Below, piece by piece: positions 53,224 to 64,000 of a stretch of 64,000 nucleotides of DNA. The stretch spans positions 71,887,092 through 71,951,091 of the forward strand of contig OX578282.1 in the NCBI GenBank assembly GCA_951217055.1, given 5' to 3'. Under the pieces are notes generated by a model. The model had not been told where the DNA came from. It made no database searches and saw nothing but the letters and a program-made list of their open reading frames with translations. This DNA comes from Gerris lacustris (Eukaryota > Arthropoda > Insecta > Hemiptera > Gerridae). How positions within the stretch are numbered: position 1 is the stretch's first letter; each line of letters starts with the position of its first letter. The position numbers and the translations under genes were made by a program.

Positions 53224-53364
53224 TTAATTTAATTATAAAAAAGACTATTTCATTATAAAGACTATTTATGGGCTGATTCTAGTTTTAATTAATTTTAAAA
53301 TTTTGGTTTTAATTATAAGTATTATTATTTACTGTTTTATTTTTTAAATACGGTGTTTAAATGA
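53224..53364 (+). repeat. internal fragment of the ACCGTATTGCTT MITE
   Basis: Near-identical to 51735-51872 ('gactatttatgggctgattc', 'taaatacggtgtttaaatga'), without either TIR. Confidence 0.8.
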
Positions 53365-53589
53365 ATTGAATGATTGTACAGAAAGAAAAAACAAGAAAAT
53401 ATTATTTATTTTTTAATATATTATTTAATTTGTCTACTATATTACCCTTTCTTATAATGGTCTTCTTTTATTTATTTTTAAAAAAATAATAATAATAAGT
53501 TAGTTATTAAAGAAAATGGGTGGTTTTTGTTTGACAGTTTCAAATTTACACTGCTGTTACAATTAGAATGATTTTTTGACACTCAGGTT

Positions 53590-53711
53590 AGCCAACTTAT
53601 GTGAGGAAAAAAATAAAACCACTAGGGTGTTATCCAGTGAAATTTTTGTTTGTCTAGTTGGCCCTACGCTTGAGATGACAAAATCTCTAGCTTTCATTGG
53701 CTCCACACCCT
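53590..53711. repeat. fragment of the GGCCAA MITE family
   Basis: 'ggttagccaacttatgtgag', 'aaaaataaaaccactagg', 'ctagttggccctacgc' and 'ctctagctttcattggctcc' match words in 58860-58990 and, more weakly, 44270-44420. Confidence 0.65.
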
Positions 53712-54358
53712 AATTAGTGAATTTTCAAAGAAAATTAAGCTATTGCAATGGCTTCAAAATTTTTATAATGCGAATTTTTGAAAATTTTCTCCATTGAAAT
53801 CTGTTTTAGACCATTCTTAATCGATTCTTGAAATTTAACATGGTTTTTTATGTATGTATGTATGTATATTCATATGTATATAAATGTACTTGTCACTCCA
53901 GGCAATAGCTCACCCTAGGATGCGCGTAAAAATCCAAACAAGTATAAAAATGTCAGTAATATCAAAAGAAAGGATGAGTTTGTTGGCCAAAATTTTGAAG
54001 TTCATTTAGGGGTCAAATTTTGGCAATTTAGGGTCAAATTATGACAATTTAGGGTCAAATTTTGACAATTTAGGGTCAAATTTTGACAATTTAGGGTTAA
54101 ACATAGCACATAAAAACATTCCATTTTATCCCCCTTTTATATGAAAATATAACAAAAGTGTACATAACAACAATAACTGTACTCTTAAAAAGCTTTCCAA
54201 CGACATGCATCTTTGAAGGGTAAATACTATTTTGAATTTTGTACCCCGTACCCCTGTGAACCAATTTTTTTTTTTTTACCGATCCAAATTCTAAACCAAA
54301 ATTTTCCTATGTTATCATAAGCCAATAATAGACAGATTTCTTTGAAAATTCGCTCATT
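53712..54358. mobile_element. TIR element E, copy 2
   Basis: The ends 'gtgaattttcaaagaaaatt' and 'ttctttgaaaattcgctc' are inverted. It carries a 24-bp internal tandem ('gacaatttagggtcaaattt', four to five units at 54001-54102) not amplified in copy 1, a shorter (ATGT)n, and lacks the SINE insertion of copy 1. Confidence 0.85.
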
Positions 54359-55940
54359 AAGTCATGGTGCATGACTGGTCTTTTTTTCCCCACACTCTCA
54401 AAAAAAAAAATTGTATTTTAACACTTAAATAGTAATATTCTTAAATATAACACATGTTTATGCCCTATAAAAGTAGGTTTTAAAAACAAACAAATTTAAA
54501 AGTAAATTTTACTTGTTGTAAGCAGGAGATATAGTTGTAATTAAAATAATAGCATTAGTTAATAATAAGACACTTGTAATGTTATTTTAAAACTTCATTT
54601 AACTATAAGAGCAGGGGGCTAAAGGTCATCTCACTTAAAATGGAACTAGAATCCAAAAACCAATAATATTCCGGTTTCAATTTTCAAATGAGTTTGATTT
54701 TCTACTTCACACTTTCTCATATAAGTAGCAAGTCTTGTTTTACACAGTGATATTTCTCTCACAATAGAACTATCATGTCAGTGACTGTGATAGTACTGTC
54801 GCAGAGGAGTACTGTCTACACACATTGTTAAGATAGGTGTTGATAGTAGGTCAAAACTCAACAATAAGTATGTCAAAATAATTTTTACTTTTCTTCACCT
54901 ATTATGGTAGGAAAAGTTATGATTGCACCCAAAAATTGTATTTTTTTCGAGATTTCAAATTTATTTTAGGTGTTTCTAACACCTCCTAAGTGGTTGTCAG
55001 CATGACGTCTGTATGTATGAATGTATGTGTGTTATCATCGTAGCGCCCAGGGTATTTATTAACCTAGAGAGTTGAAACTTGGCAGAAAAATCAGTCCTTA
55101 CTTCTAGTTATGCCACCTGGAAAATCAACATTTTCACCATCTTGAATTCAGTTTGCTGAGTTGGCAAACATTTAAAATTAAAATCAAAAGTAGTCTGATC
55201 GAGTTGAAATGTGGCATGATTGTCCCTCTCTGTATGACAAACAAGCCCACCAAATTTCATTTTGATATTGGCCGCCATTATGAAGTTATCATTTTTTGAA
55301 TTTTGAAACTTTGACGGTTAATAATACTAAAAGAATATTTACATTATTGACATATAGCATATCATTGAAACTGGTAAAAAATAAGGAACAAATGTAAAAA
55401 AACAAACAATGAAATTCTATTAATTAGTTTAAATGTTATAAGCGAACATAGTTATTAATATTAATAATTAGTGCGATACTTTTGTTAAACGTCAAAGTTT
55501 GTTTACATCTGTTGAAATTCTGCCAAAATTCAAATAATAAAATTAATAAAATAAAATAAATAATCTCTACTTACTAAACATATCAATTTATAAACATTAT
55601 TTTGAAAAATGATTAAAAAAAGCCAGTTGGTTCAAACGTTCACCCATCTAATGCTGCTGAGAAGTCACTTTAATGGAACTTTTGAAAAGTTCCGAGGTAC
55701 CCCGTACCCAATTTTTTTTAAATTTGTCAATATATATTGAAAACAGAATGTTTAAATGGTGGTAACCAACAAAATAATATGATGTAATCAATGTGGAACA
55801 TGCTGCCTCAACTGTTGCCTTCTAGATCTGTTATCACGTGATACTTGGCCAAATAGTTTTTGTGAGTGCCACATGAGTACTCTTGTCCTGATAGAACCTG
55901 CATCCTAACCCTACATAATATGCATGTCTGCTAATTCTGT
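54359..55940. other. intergenic AT-rich stretch with a dispersed repeat
   Basis: 54895-55335 looks like a repeat ('atggtaggaaaagttatgat', 'gagttgaaacttggcagaaa', 'tgatattggccgccattatg'), sharing the 'ggccgccat' word with 3590-4000. No gene. Confidence 0.45.
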
Positions 55941-56470
55941 ATTTGTGTACATTTTGACACGACAACTAACAGTTTTATTTATTTCCCAGATACAAAAATG
56001 CAAATAACTCAGAATTGCACGATTTTCAGACACATCTTTATTTGGATATTTTTTTTTTTTTTTTTTTACTTCGTGTGTCGAATAATACCTGAAAGTTTGG
56101 ATTACATTTTAAAATTACCCTCTATAGAGAGAAGGTATTGTGATAGCATGGAAATTAAATTTTAATAAATTTACCCGTTTTAAGGTCCCCCGAGTACAAA
56201 AATGTGGATTTGTGTACATTTTGACACGACAACTAACAGTTTTATTTATTTCCAAGATACAAAAATGCAAATAACTCAGAATTGCACGATTTTCAGAGAC
56301 ACATCTTTATTTGGATTTTTTTTTTTTTTTACTTGGTGCGTCGAATAATACCTTAGAGTTTTGATTACATTTTAAAATTACCCTCTATAGAGAGAAGGTA
56401 TTGTGATAGTATGGAAATTAAATTTTGATAAATTTACCCATTTTAAGGTCCTCCAAGTACAAAAATGTGG
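55941..56470 (+). repeat. 267-bp direct tandem duplication
   Basis: Two copies, starting 'atttgtgtacattttgacac' at 55941 and 56208. They differ by a few substitutions and poly-T length. Each includes 'ccctctatagagagaaggta'. The following 56470-56620 ('acctagagcctgaactactg', 'gataaaattaggcgtacatg') parallels 59330-59400, so this belongs to a dispersed family that has partly duplicated. Confidence 0.9.
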
Positions 56471-57284
56471 CTTTTTTAAATGTTTTTTTAAAAAAAGTGG
56501 GTCTGTTGTCTGTACAGGCACCTAGAGCCTGAACTACTGATCTGATTTTGATAAAATTAGGCGTACATGATCAGAAAATCATTTCTTGAGGAGGAACCGA
56601 AAAATTAATTTTAAAGCTCTAAATTTGTGGGGCAATGTCTCTAAAAAGACTATTACTCGAAAAGAGATTCCGACAATTTTTATTAAGATTACAATTTTGT
56701 AGTTTATTTAAATTCAAATTTGATCACATGTGTCGTTTTCCTGGGAAAAGTATAGTTTCCAAGATATATTGCTAAAAAGAAAAATCTTATTTTGCGAATA
56801 TAAATCAAAAAGGAAATGTAAACTCACCTGTTGAACACTATTTTAACTAGTGATGTGGTGCATAAAGATCTCGTGTTCAAACATTTGGATCTTATATTGG
56901 CTATATTTGTTTAGCAACATTTTCCTTTTTACTAGAAAATTTTTTTCAAGGAAAATAATCTGATTAAGTAGATTTTATTAGATATTAATGCTGTATCTTT
57001 GTATATGAAAAAGTTGGTTTGAGTTTGTCAAACTGATTTTTAATTTTAAAACTTCAAATATAGAACAATCTACATTAAGAAACTCACTTTTCACAATGAA
57101 AATATCAAAGAATTAAAGAAAACAGCCAGGAGAAGCTTCAACCTTCTCAAATGTCAGCAATGGAAATCAAAACATTTATTTGAAACTTGTTAATAATGAG
57201 ATCTTTATACACTGCCAATACTGAGCGAGATGTGATTAAAATGAAAATCACCTCCCAATGACAAATATAATCAAATTCCTGGTT
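56471..57284. other. intergenic AT-rich stretch
   Basis: After the repeat tail near 56620 nothing is recognised. Confidence 0.5.
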
Positions 57285-57345
57285 AGAGGAGAGTTAGAGG
57301 TGGTTAGAGGAGAGTTAGAGATGGTTAGAGGTGGTTGAGAGTTAT
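57285..57345 (+). repeat. decamer satellite, array 4 (short)
   Basis: About six units of gttagaggag / agaggtggtt / agagatggtt. Same core as the other decamer arrays. Confidence 0.8.
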
Positions 57346-58655
57346 TGTCTCTTATAAGAAGCTTAGTATCAATGACGGACATAACCATTTTTCAAAATTT
57401 TGCAAAAGGGTTGCAAAACTGTAGCTCAAATTCTACAGTTTTCTAGAGCTGTATCATTTTTTGTTGTTCTTCTAAACTAGTTAGATGTAGTGAAAATGTG
57501 AATTCATTTGATATTTTAGCCACAATTTCGGTTTAAGTTGAGTTGTCCATTTTTAAAACAAGAAGCAAGTTTTCGAACCAAAAGGACGCCATCTTGAAAG
57601 TAATGTTGTTAACATTTTGAAGCCAAATTCCACTTTGGATTTTAACAACATGGGAATGATTTAGGCTTTCTGTATTTGAAGCAAAACTACCTAATAATAT
57701 TGCATTTTTACCCTATTTCTGGTGCAAACAGAGCAGAATCTGATACAGCAGCCAAAAATCTGTTATAATAATATGATAACTGAAATTAGAAAAAACATTC
57801 ATACATCCATCTTTTTCATTCTAAGCTTCTCATAATCCTTCAAACTAGGGTCCTTGACATGGCACAAATGTTCCACGGCCCTTTTGAGTCAGTGAATCTT
57901 TTTCTCAACATTAAATAATTTTACAAGTGTCTCAAATCAAATATTTAAATTTTTGTACAGAAAAACATAACTTATATTTATACACATATATTATAATGAG
58001 TAATTTTTTTTTTAAATGTTCCCTAGATATTAAATGTTTAGTACAATAAGTTATAAAGATGTTATTTTATAGAAATCTTAGTAGGTAAAAATTGTTGTAG
58101 TTAAAAATCTTGTTATTTACTGTTAAAGAACTTATTTTGTCTAAATTTAGTAAAAAAAGGACAAGAAACTCTTTTTGAACGTTATTTTTAAAAGCCATTA
58201 AGTATATTTTTTGTCGTTTAATTCACACAATAAAACCCAGTGTATCTTTTTGTCTTGTGAAAAATCACATATTTATTGATGTGAACTCTTAAAGTGTTTT
58301 GCTCCTTCTTCTGGAAGCATTTCCATTATCATATTTAAAGCAACAACCAATTTAAAAGTTTAATAATTAATTTAATTTATTTTTAATTTTTGCATATAAT
58401 TACATTTCAAAAGAGTTTAATTCTATTAGTTTGCAAGAAAACATAAATCATTGTTTGAATGATATATTATATTGTAATCAGGACTGATAATATTTGTAAA
58501 CAAAAAAATTGAATAATAATATAATAAAGAACATAAATACTTTTGACCGTTGTGATATCATAAATTATCTGACTTTTTTTTAAAATTATTATCTTATCTT
58601 TTACATCCTTGAGCTTGCTATAGTGCTGTTAAAAATATTATTGTTTTTTTGGAAA
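57346..58655. other. intergenic AT-rich stretch
   Basis: No recognised feature. Confidence 0.5.
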
Positions 58656-58830
58656 AAGCATGGGAAAATTGAAAAATTGGGATGAGGAGCCAATGAAACA
58701 TGGAGATTGGAGATTTTGACGTCTCAGAGGTAGTTCCAACTAGACAAACCATAATGCCCCTGGGTTACCTCAGCATAACCTCCTAAAGGTCAAACAACAA
58801 GTGTCGGTACTCGGGAAAAACTTTAAACTT

Positions 58831-59064
58831 ATATTCATGCCATTATACTTTGTAAATCTGACAGCTCAGATTGGCCAACCTATGTGAAGGAAAAAATAAA
58901 ACCACTAGGTGGTTATCTTAAGGTTATCCAGTGATTTTTTTTTTTTTTTACCTAGTTGGCCCCACCTACTACCCGCCAAAATCTTGAGCTTTAATTGGCT
59001 CCCCTCCTGTACATTGTTTCATTTTCCTGGCTGTCAGAACAACAAAGTATAATGGCATGAGTAT
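58831..59064. mobile_element. GGCCAA-family MITE
   Basis: The left end 'atattcatgccattatactt' and the right end 'aagtataatggcatgagtat' are inverted over about 22 bp, followed inward by TGACAGC / GCTGTCA. The interior has 'gattggccaacctatgtgaa' and 'tacctagttggccccacc'. Flanking 58680-58800 repeats the same interior words in another copy, so two elements may be side by side. Confidence 0.7.
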
Positions 59065-59219
59065 AGTACTCATAAACTACTGTACTCACTTACTTCTACT
59101 GTAAAATAGTGATATTATATAATATAATATTCATGTTTTTTAATCATGAACAAGTGTTTTTTATCCTCATTATTCAAGACTAGTCGTGTATCAGATCTAT
59201 AAGTAGTCCGTCAATTTGT

Positions 59220-59480
59220 CAATTTTAAAATTCTTTCTTTTTACTATCTCATATAAAGAGAAAGTATTGTGATGACCCGAAAATATTCAATTTTGAGATT
59301 TTGATTTACACATTTTGAGGTCCATTAAGTCCAAAAAAAGTGAGCCTAAACTACAGGGCTGAATTTGACAAAATTTGGCATACATTTCAGAAAAATCATA
59401 CCCCGAGGCAAAATGTATAAATTAATTTTAAAAAGGGAAAAATTAAAAATATTTCTCAAAAAATGGTTCAGACGATTTTG
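59220..59480 (+). repeat. dispersed repeat fragment (GAGAAAGTATTGTGATG type)
   Basis: 'gagaaagtattgtgatgacc', 'gtccattaagtccaaaaaaa' and 'atttggcatacatttcagaa' parallel 56100-56620 and, inverted, 490-560. No coding content. Confidence 0.6.
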
Positions 59481-60342
59481 ATTTAAAAATTCTAAAATGT
59501 ACCCAGACTATTTAAATATGAAACTAACGAAATAAGCCGTTTTCCCAGGAAAAATCTGGTTCCTGAGAAAATAGCTTTAATGCAGACGGAGAGAGAGAGG
59601 CTGGGTACAATTCCCAGCTGAGGAGAAGTTATTTTTATGATATAAATGTACATTTTACGTATAAATGTAACACGAAAACTCAAAAACCTAATAAATGGAA
59701 AACACTCGGAAAAGTAATTATGAACTCTTATGTTGGAAAGTTTGCTGTGTTGTCTCAGACTGATTTTTACAATTAGGGCAGCCCCTAGTTGTTGACGGTA
59801 ATTTTTCTCTCAAAAAGGTCAAAATGCATCGACATGAATGATGGTAAGGAAGAAAATGTCACCTTATAAGAAAACGGTTCCTACATCCTCTCCCTGGTCA
59901 AAAATTAAAATTACTATTTCACTGTGGGGGGGGGGGGGGCATAAACCATGTTGCCTGTTCTGGAGTCATGCCACATGATCTTTCTTGAGAAATATTTCTA
60001 TATTAGTCATATATTTAATTTACATTAATAAACTAAACATAGACTCAGGATGAACTCCTGTTTTATGAAAGTGAACATTTAACATGAAATTAATAAACAG
60101 GTCAAGTGTGTGCTTGTCAGCACACAGCGAGGGTCCGTAGGCCACACTGTACAGTTTAAGTAGTACCCTATTGATGGTGTTTTGTAAAATGCTAAAAAGC
60201 TTACTTTGAACTATCCTATGGGTCTGATATTCTCAAAACACATAAACAAACTTCTGATAGTTTTTTTTCTTTGCCACAGAACCAGACTACAACCATATAA
60301 ATACATCGAAAAGACCAAAATTATAAAAAACGTATTTTGTCA
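59481..60342. other. intergenic AT-rich stretch with a poly-G run
   Basis: G run at 59926-59939. A 63-codon frame at 59492-59683 (-) has no support. Nothing else is seen. Confidence 0.5.
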
Positions 60343-60346
60343 AAAA

Positions 60347-60441
<95 letters not shown>
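60343..60441. repeat. poly-A followed by (TA)n
   Basis: About 22 A residues run straight into about 78 bp of TA repeat. Frames across it on both strands are only repeat translation. Confidence 0.95.
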
Positions 60442-60443
<2 letters not shown>

Positions 60444-60905
60444 CGAAATTTCCAAAAAGTGGTATCTTTACTTTTGGTCGAAGAATGTTCAGGAATTTTT
60501 TCAGATTTTTTGCACTTCACATAAGCGAGATAGATGGGGGGGGGACACGTTTCACACCCACTTCAAACTTGCCTACGCTCACCCTATCAAAGTTATAACC
60601 AAAGAATTATTTATTTTTGTAATCAGCTCGACGTACCCTTTCATATGATACCCCTCACGGTGTCGAAAAAAAAATAAAAAATTTTAACCCTTAAGTTTTT
60701 TTACCCTAATTTTTTTGAAAAATATTTTTTTTAAGTCGCTATATTTTTAAAATATGTGGGCAGGTACAAGACACATACATGCCAAATTTCAAAGTTATCG
60801 GACGAATGGTGTAGCCGTGAGAGCACGCGAGAGGACGGACGGACAGACACACGCAGGAAAATATAAGGGTCCTTGGTTTTGCCTTTTTATTTACGGACCC
60901 TAAAA
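60442..60905 (+). repeat. dispersed repeat ending in GGACGGACGGACAGACA
   Basis: 'caaacttgcctacgctcacc', 'tttcatatgatacccctcac', 'catgccaaatttcaaagtta' and 'gtagccgtgagagcacgcga' followed by a GGAC/GACA run and 'ataagggtccttggttttgc'. It has the same layout as repeat D (target words, Phe-like T runs, GACA run, then 'aaaccctaaaa'). No gene. Confidence 0.6.
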
Positions 60906-60948
60906 ACAAACAATATATTTATCTTTAAATATAAAATAGTTATGAAAC

Positions 60949-61015
60949 ATACAACATGTTATTATGTTACAACATACAACATGTTATTATGTTACAACAT
61001 ACATGTTATTATGTG
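60949..61015 (+). repeat. 30-bp tandem repeat, ~2.5 copies
   Basis: 'acaacatgttattatgttac' recurs at a ~30-bp period, the last unit shortened. Confidence 0.85.
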
Positions 61016-61131
61016 AGCAAATTAGTAACTTTCCTACTTCTTTACTTAATTAAATAAGTTGGTTATATTTTATTATGAATACATGCAGACAAGTTGATTA
61101 TTAGTTTGAAGTAAAATGCTTCTATAATATA

Positions 61132-61137
61132 TTTATT
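61132..61137 (-). promoter_or_regulatory. candidate poly(A) signal for the - strand gene
   Basis: TTTATT on + is AATAAA on -, about 72 nt beyond the stop codon at 61209. Confidence 0.45.
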
Positions 61138-61208
61138 TTCATAAGAATCAATACTTTTTTCTTATTCTAATTTCATATTTAATAATTATTATTTCATATT
61201 TGTTAATT

Positions 61209-62234
61209 TCATCTTTTCCCTTGTTGATTGTCAAATTTATCTTTTATTTGTTTGACAAAATTGTCTCTTTTCTGTCTCAAATTCAATAAAGTAGTTGAGA
61301 CAGGTTTATCCGGTTGTTTGTTTGTAATATAAGACCAAGGTTTGGCTTGGGCGCTCCCTCTTGAGAGTTGTCTTTGTAATAAATTCATTCGGTGCTTTTT
61401 ATTTTCCAAATTTTCGCCGTCTGAACTTTCCGTATCAAATTCATCCGTATCGATATCACCTTGATCGGAATATAACTTTTCTTTATTTAATAATGGGATT
61501 CGAGATTCATCTTGAAAATTCATTAAATCTATTTCATCGTCAGAATCAGTTTCACCTAAGCATTCGTTTAACATCTCTTGACTTTTGGTTAATTGTTTGT
61601 TTTTTCTCATTTCATCTGTTGTTTTACTCCCTACTTGTTTATCTTCATGTCGACCTCTATATGTGTCGATTTTGTGTTTTTGTACGAATCTTTCAATTTC
61701 CAGAGAATTTTGGGATTCATCAACTTGATGAATTGCTTTTATTTTATCAGTTTCATGAGTGCATTTAGAAGAGTTATTTTCATCTTTGTATTTATTTCTG
61801 TTTATTGTTTCTTCCATATATTGCTTGGATCCTTCATTTCCCTTGATATATTGAAATTCATACTGTCGTTCATTAATTAATCGATCCGTAGCACTAAATA
61901 CCTCCTTTGGATCAATTCTAATTTCAGTTTGTTCTATATTTTTAAATAACGGAATTTCTTCATCCAAGTGTTTCTCTTCATTTCTTTGAAATATATTACC
62001 AGATTTCCCATCTTCGCATACATTAGAATACATTTTTAAATTGTCAAATAAATATTTACATTTGATTAATATTTGACCGCTTTTTGACAAAAGAAAATGT
62101 TTCAAGTTGTTGAAAAATGTGTTCTTGTGGTTGATTTTGGTTTTAAAATATTTTTTTGAAATTTGTTGTTTTGAATTGGTTTTCAAAGTGATCTGTTTTC
62201 TCAACATGATATTTTCAGTAATGCTCTCTTCCTC
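61209..62234 (-). CDS. unrecognised acidic protein, last coding exon
   Basis: 341 codons to TGA (61209-61211). The acceptor TTACAG ends at 62235, and an in-frame TAA just upstream shows the frame must be entered by splicing. Order of segments: EEESITENIMLRKQ, a Lys-rich block, a semi-hydrophobic segment NNLKHFLLSKSGQILIKCKY, a long polar middle, an acidic cluster ETDSDDEIDLMNFQDES then DIDTDEFDTESSDGE (probable casein-kinase-2-type sites), then QRQLSRGSAQAKPWSYI and a basic tail ending QQGKR. No catalytic motif or named domain is seen; it reads as a disordered C-terminal tail of a larger protein. Codon use is AT-rich like the region. It is entered in phase 0, matching exon 63537-63670. Confidence 0.7.
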   Translation of the reverse strand, partial: EEESITENIMLRKQITLKTNSKQQISKKYFKTKINHKNTFFNNLKHFLLSKSGQILIKCKYLFDNLKMYSNVCEDGKSGNIFQRNEEKHLDEEIPLFKNIEQTEIRIDPKEVFSATDRLINERQYEFQYIKGNEGSKQYMEETINRNKYKDENNSSKCTHETDKIKAIHQVDESQNSLEIERFVQKHKIDTYRGRHEDKQVGSKTTDEMRKNKQLTKSQEMLNECLGETDSDDEIDLMNFQDESRIPLLNKEKLYSDQGDIDTDEFDTESSDGENLENKKHRMNLLQRQLSRGSAQAKPWSYITNKQPDKPVSTTLLNLRQKRDNFVKQIKDKFDNQQGKR

Positions 62235-62309
62235 CTGTAACAATGTTTACAGTATCTAAGAAATGAGATTGACTATAATAGTGACAAAATCCACTGATTC
62301 AACTATCTA

Positions 62310-62890
62310 AATGTTTGGGTACTTCTAGACCACCTAGAGACTCGCGGTTTTTTGCGTTTAGTCGGAAATTGGCCCAAACCTACTGGAAAAATCCGAAAAG
62401 TTATTGTTTTTTTACCCCCCCCCCCCCCCCTCTCTCCCTTGAAAAAAGGAAAGATGTTGGAAGCACCTTTATAATATTTTTTTGGCGGCTTATTGCGGCT
62501 AAGTCGTATCAAAAAGCAGATTGCTTCAGTGGCAACTAATTTTAAAAGATCTGACTTTTCTACGACTTTTTGTCGTAACTCCATCGGTTTTACCTAAATT
62601 AGAGCCAATTAGATTTTGAGCTCTTATGGCGTCCGCAATTGTTGACCAATTTAATTTCTGATTTTGACGCTTAAATTTCACACGAATGCTCTTAAATCGA
62701 GTATTTATGTTATTAATTTTTCCTAGAACTAGAGTTCTTATATATTTACTGGTGCAGCTGCCGCATTAAGAAGAGACTGGTAATTAAATTAATGCACCAA
62801 TGGTCGGTGATTATTCTATGACTTTCCAGTCTCATTGTTTTTGACTACGTTAATTTTCTCATTTTTATTTATTATTTTATTACTTAGTTG
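62310..62890 (-). mobile_element. dispersed repeat H, copy 2
   Basis: Inverted relative to 29125-29745. On the - strand it keeps QNQKLNWSTIADAIRAQ, then in another frame DLLKLVATEAICFLIRLSRN and KPPKKYYKGASN, so a once longer coding sequence is frameshifted. It includes 'agaccacctagagactcgcg' and 'ggaaattggcccaaacc'. Confidence 0.65.
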
Positions 62891-63091
62891 CGATTGGGTA
62901 ATGTTGGCAGCATAATGTCCAGCTAAATAAGAAATATTAAAAAAGTTATAAACTGAATTCAGATGAATTTATAAGAAAGAAGATTGTGATTCAAAAATTA
63001 TAATTTTCAACACCTACATAATTAATCTTATGGTGGTCGAAATATCGCAAAAATGAGTCTTTGAATTTTGTAATTGACCACAATAATACTC

Positions 63092-63465
63092 ATAGACCAG
63101 AAGATAGCGTGCAAAAAAGTGTCTGACTAACATCAAGCTAGAATTTTGTGTATAAGTAAATATTTTGGTGCCTTTCAAGAATATGTGGTTGGCAAAGTTC
63201 GTCTGCAGGTCATAATTGTAACTCTCGTTTGGGACAGACTATAATTTCATACTCAGGATCATGGAAATCACATTGTCCACCGAAAAAGGCGGGACATGGC
63301 CGCTCTCCACCGTTTTTTTTTTGCAAATGTCTATTGCCAAGCTATGTCCCGCAGAAGAACTTAGCCGACCACCTATTCTTAAAAGGCACCAAAACATTTA
63401 CTTGTATACAAAATTCTAGCTTGATGTTACTCAGACACTTTTATGCACGCTATCTCCTGGACTAT
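63092..63465. mobile_element. MITE with ~85-bp TIRs
   Basis: The left end ATAGACCAGAAGATAGCGTG and the right end CACGCTATCTCCTGGACTAT are inverted. The pairing continues inward through AGTGTCT.A.TAACATCAAG, 'agctagaattttgt' and 'tttggtgcctttcaagaata' against its complement. The loop contains 'aaaggcgggacatggccgct'. Non-coding; it lies in the intron of the - strand gene. Confidence 0.85.
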
Positions 63466-63536
63466 CAAACTATAGTCTATAATCAAATCACACCCTTAGG
63501 TGGTTTTTAATAAAAGTGTAATAAAGAGGTGGATAC

Positions 63537-63670
63537 CTGAGAAGAGAGAATATCAGGTTGAGCGTAATCTATTTCTGTATATTGATGTGTAGAGGAGCCT
63601 GTAGGGAACTCTGATAGATCAGGGACATCCGAAACATTCCTCTCTTCTTCTTGATATGTGAAGCTCAGCT
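63537..63670 (-). CDS. unrecognised acidic protein, upstream exon
   Basis: 134 nt on -: acceptor TTGTTTCAG ends at 63671 with a CTAAAT branch-point-like word upstream; the donor is CAG|GTATCC at 63536. It enters with 2 bases and leaves in phase 0. The 44 codons read LSFTYQEEERNVSDVPDLSE, FPTGSSTHQYTEIDYAQPDI, LSSQ. Rich in Ser, Asp and Glu with no domain. Joining in phase to EEESITENI of the next exon, together with good splice sites on both sides and lack of repeats, supports a real exon. Further exons are expected beyond 64000. Confidence 0.65.
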
Positions 63671-63906
63671 CTGAAACAAGTAATGATCATTTAGTTCAGA
63701 ACAATTTACTTCAAACTTTATAGTAAGTAGTATGGTTTGTATTGTTAATCTTATTGATGGTAGGGTCTACTGGAAAATTTAAACGTTTAATTTTGCTATA
63801 TTTCGATACCCCTCTTTGGGTCATCTTAGAGTTGCCAGGTGTCCCGGTTATTTTAGTTAAAATCCCGGTGTCCTGAAAAATTTTTTCAAGATGCCAAAAT
63901 GTCCTG

Positions 63907-63980
63907 TTTTTCAATGAAGATGTTGACAATAGATAAAATTCTAGTTTTCAATGAAGATGTCGACAATAGATAACATTTTG
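63907..63980. repeat. 37-bp direct repeat, two copies
   Basis: 'ttttcaatgaagatgttgac' then 'aatagataaaattctag' is repeated once (63907 and 63944) with two or three substitutions. Confidence 0.85.
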
Positions 63981-64000
63981 TTTCAATAAAAATATCACAT

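Larger units (their letters stand above)
62235..63536 (-). other. intron of the - strand gene
   Basis: On the - strand GTATCC at 63536 to TTACAG at 62235, 1.3 kb. It holds repeat H copy 2 and a MITE. A 16-nt C run is at 62415-62430. Confidence 0.65.

Noticed and set aside
60206..60648. Frames on both strands around 60.3-60.6 kb
   Set aside because: Lys and Tyr/Ile runs from poly-A and (TA)n; flanks are a dispersed repeat.
61361..61880. Two + strand frames of 95-135 codons opposite the - strand exon
   Set aside because: They are antisense shadows of the 341-codon - strand exon, rich in Phe/Leu/Ser as expected of its complement.

Overview
This is an AT-rich, repeat-dense stretch of a eukaryotic nuclear genome, almost certainly an arthropod and most likely an insect. 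Small exons with canonical GT/AG borders are separated by introns of 2.7 to 11 kb. The transposon families recognised here (Tc1/mariner, PIF/Harbinger, hAT-like, restriction-endonuclease LINEs, tRNA-derived SINEs) are typical of large insect genomes. The order cannot be fixed from sequence alone; a hemipteroid or polyneopteran insect is a guess.

Two host genes are supported. On the + strand, four exons (23674-23797, 26470-26681, 34263-34455, 45657-45769) encode the C-terminal half, about 213 residues, of a histidine acid phosphatase of the lysosomal/prostatic type. It shows the catalytic His-Asp motif, the conserved C-x3-C-P-L cysteine block, a C-terminal membrane span and a Tyr-Arg-Lys-Leu sorting-type tail. 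All splice phases agree, so no exon is missing between them. The N-terminal half with the RHGxR motif was not found in the window and probably lies upstream. On the - strand, two phase-compatible exons (63537-63670 and 61209-62234) encode the acidic, polar C-terminus of an unrecognised protein, with a stop and a nearby poly(A) signal. The two genes converge.

The rest is transposon debris and satellite. 0-6 kb: dispersed repeats including a hairpin family with a tyrosine-recombinase-like ORF fragment. 6-13 kb: a decamer satellite, a 1.1-kb terminal-inverted-repeat (TIR) element, a LINE scrap, a Harbinger relic inside a SINE, and a 25-bp satellite. 13-23 kb: nested elements, including a restriction-endonuclease LINE split by a CCTCGG-rich element, an exact ten-copy 42-bp satellite open on both strands, and an 889-bp foldback. 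23-46 kb: the phosphatase gene, whose introns hold a second LINE copy, a tandem pair of CCTCGG elements, a mariner pseudogene, a 1.25-kb decamer satellite with 190-bp higher-order repeats, a SINE with perfect 13-bp target duplications, a 2.0-kb 20-bp satellite and an hAT-like element with an 8-bp target duplication. 46-61 kb: very AT-rich sequence with scattered short inverted-repeat elements (MITEs) and no supported gene. 61-64 kb: the - strand gene, with two repeats in its intron.

No convincing new multi-gene system is present. The most interesting signals are the CCTCGG element family with a conserved mini-ORF running into a perfect splice donor, the recurrent decamer satellite at four loci, the 42-bp satellite that is open on both strands, and the unrecognised - strand gene.
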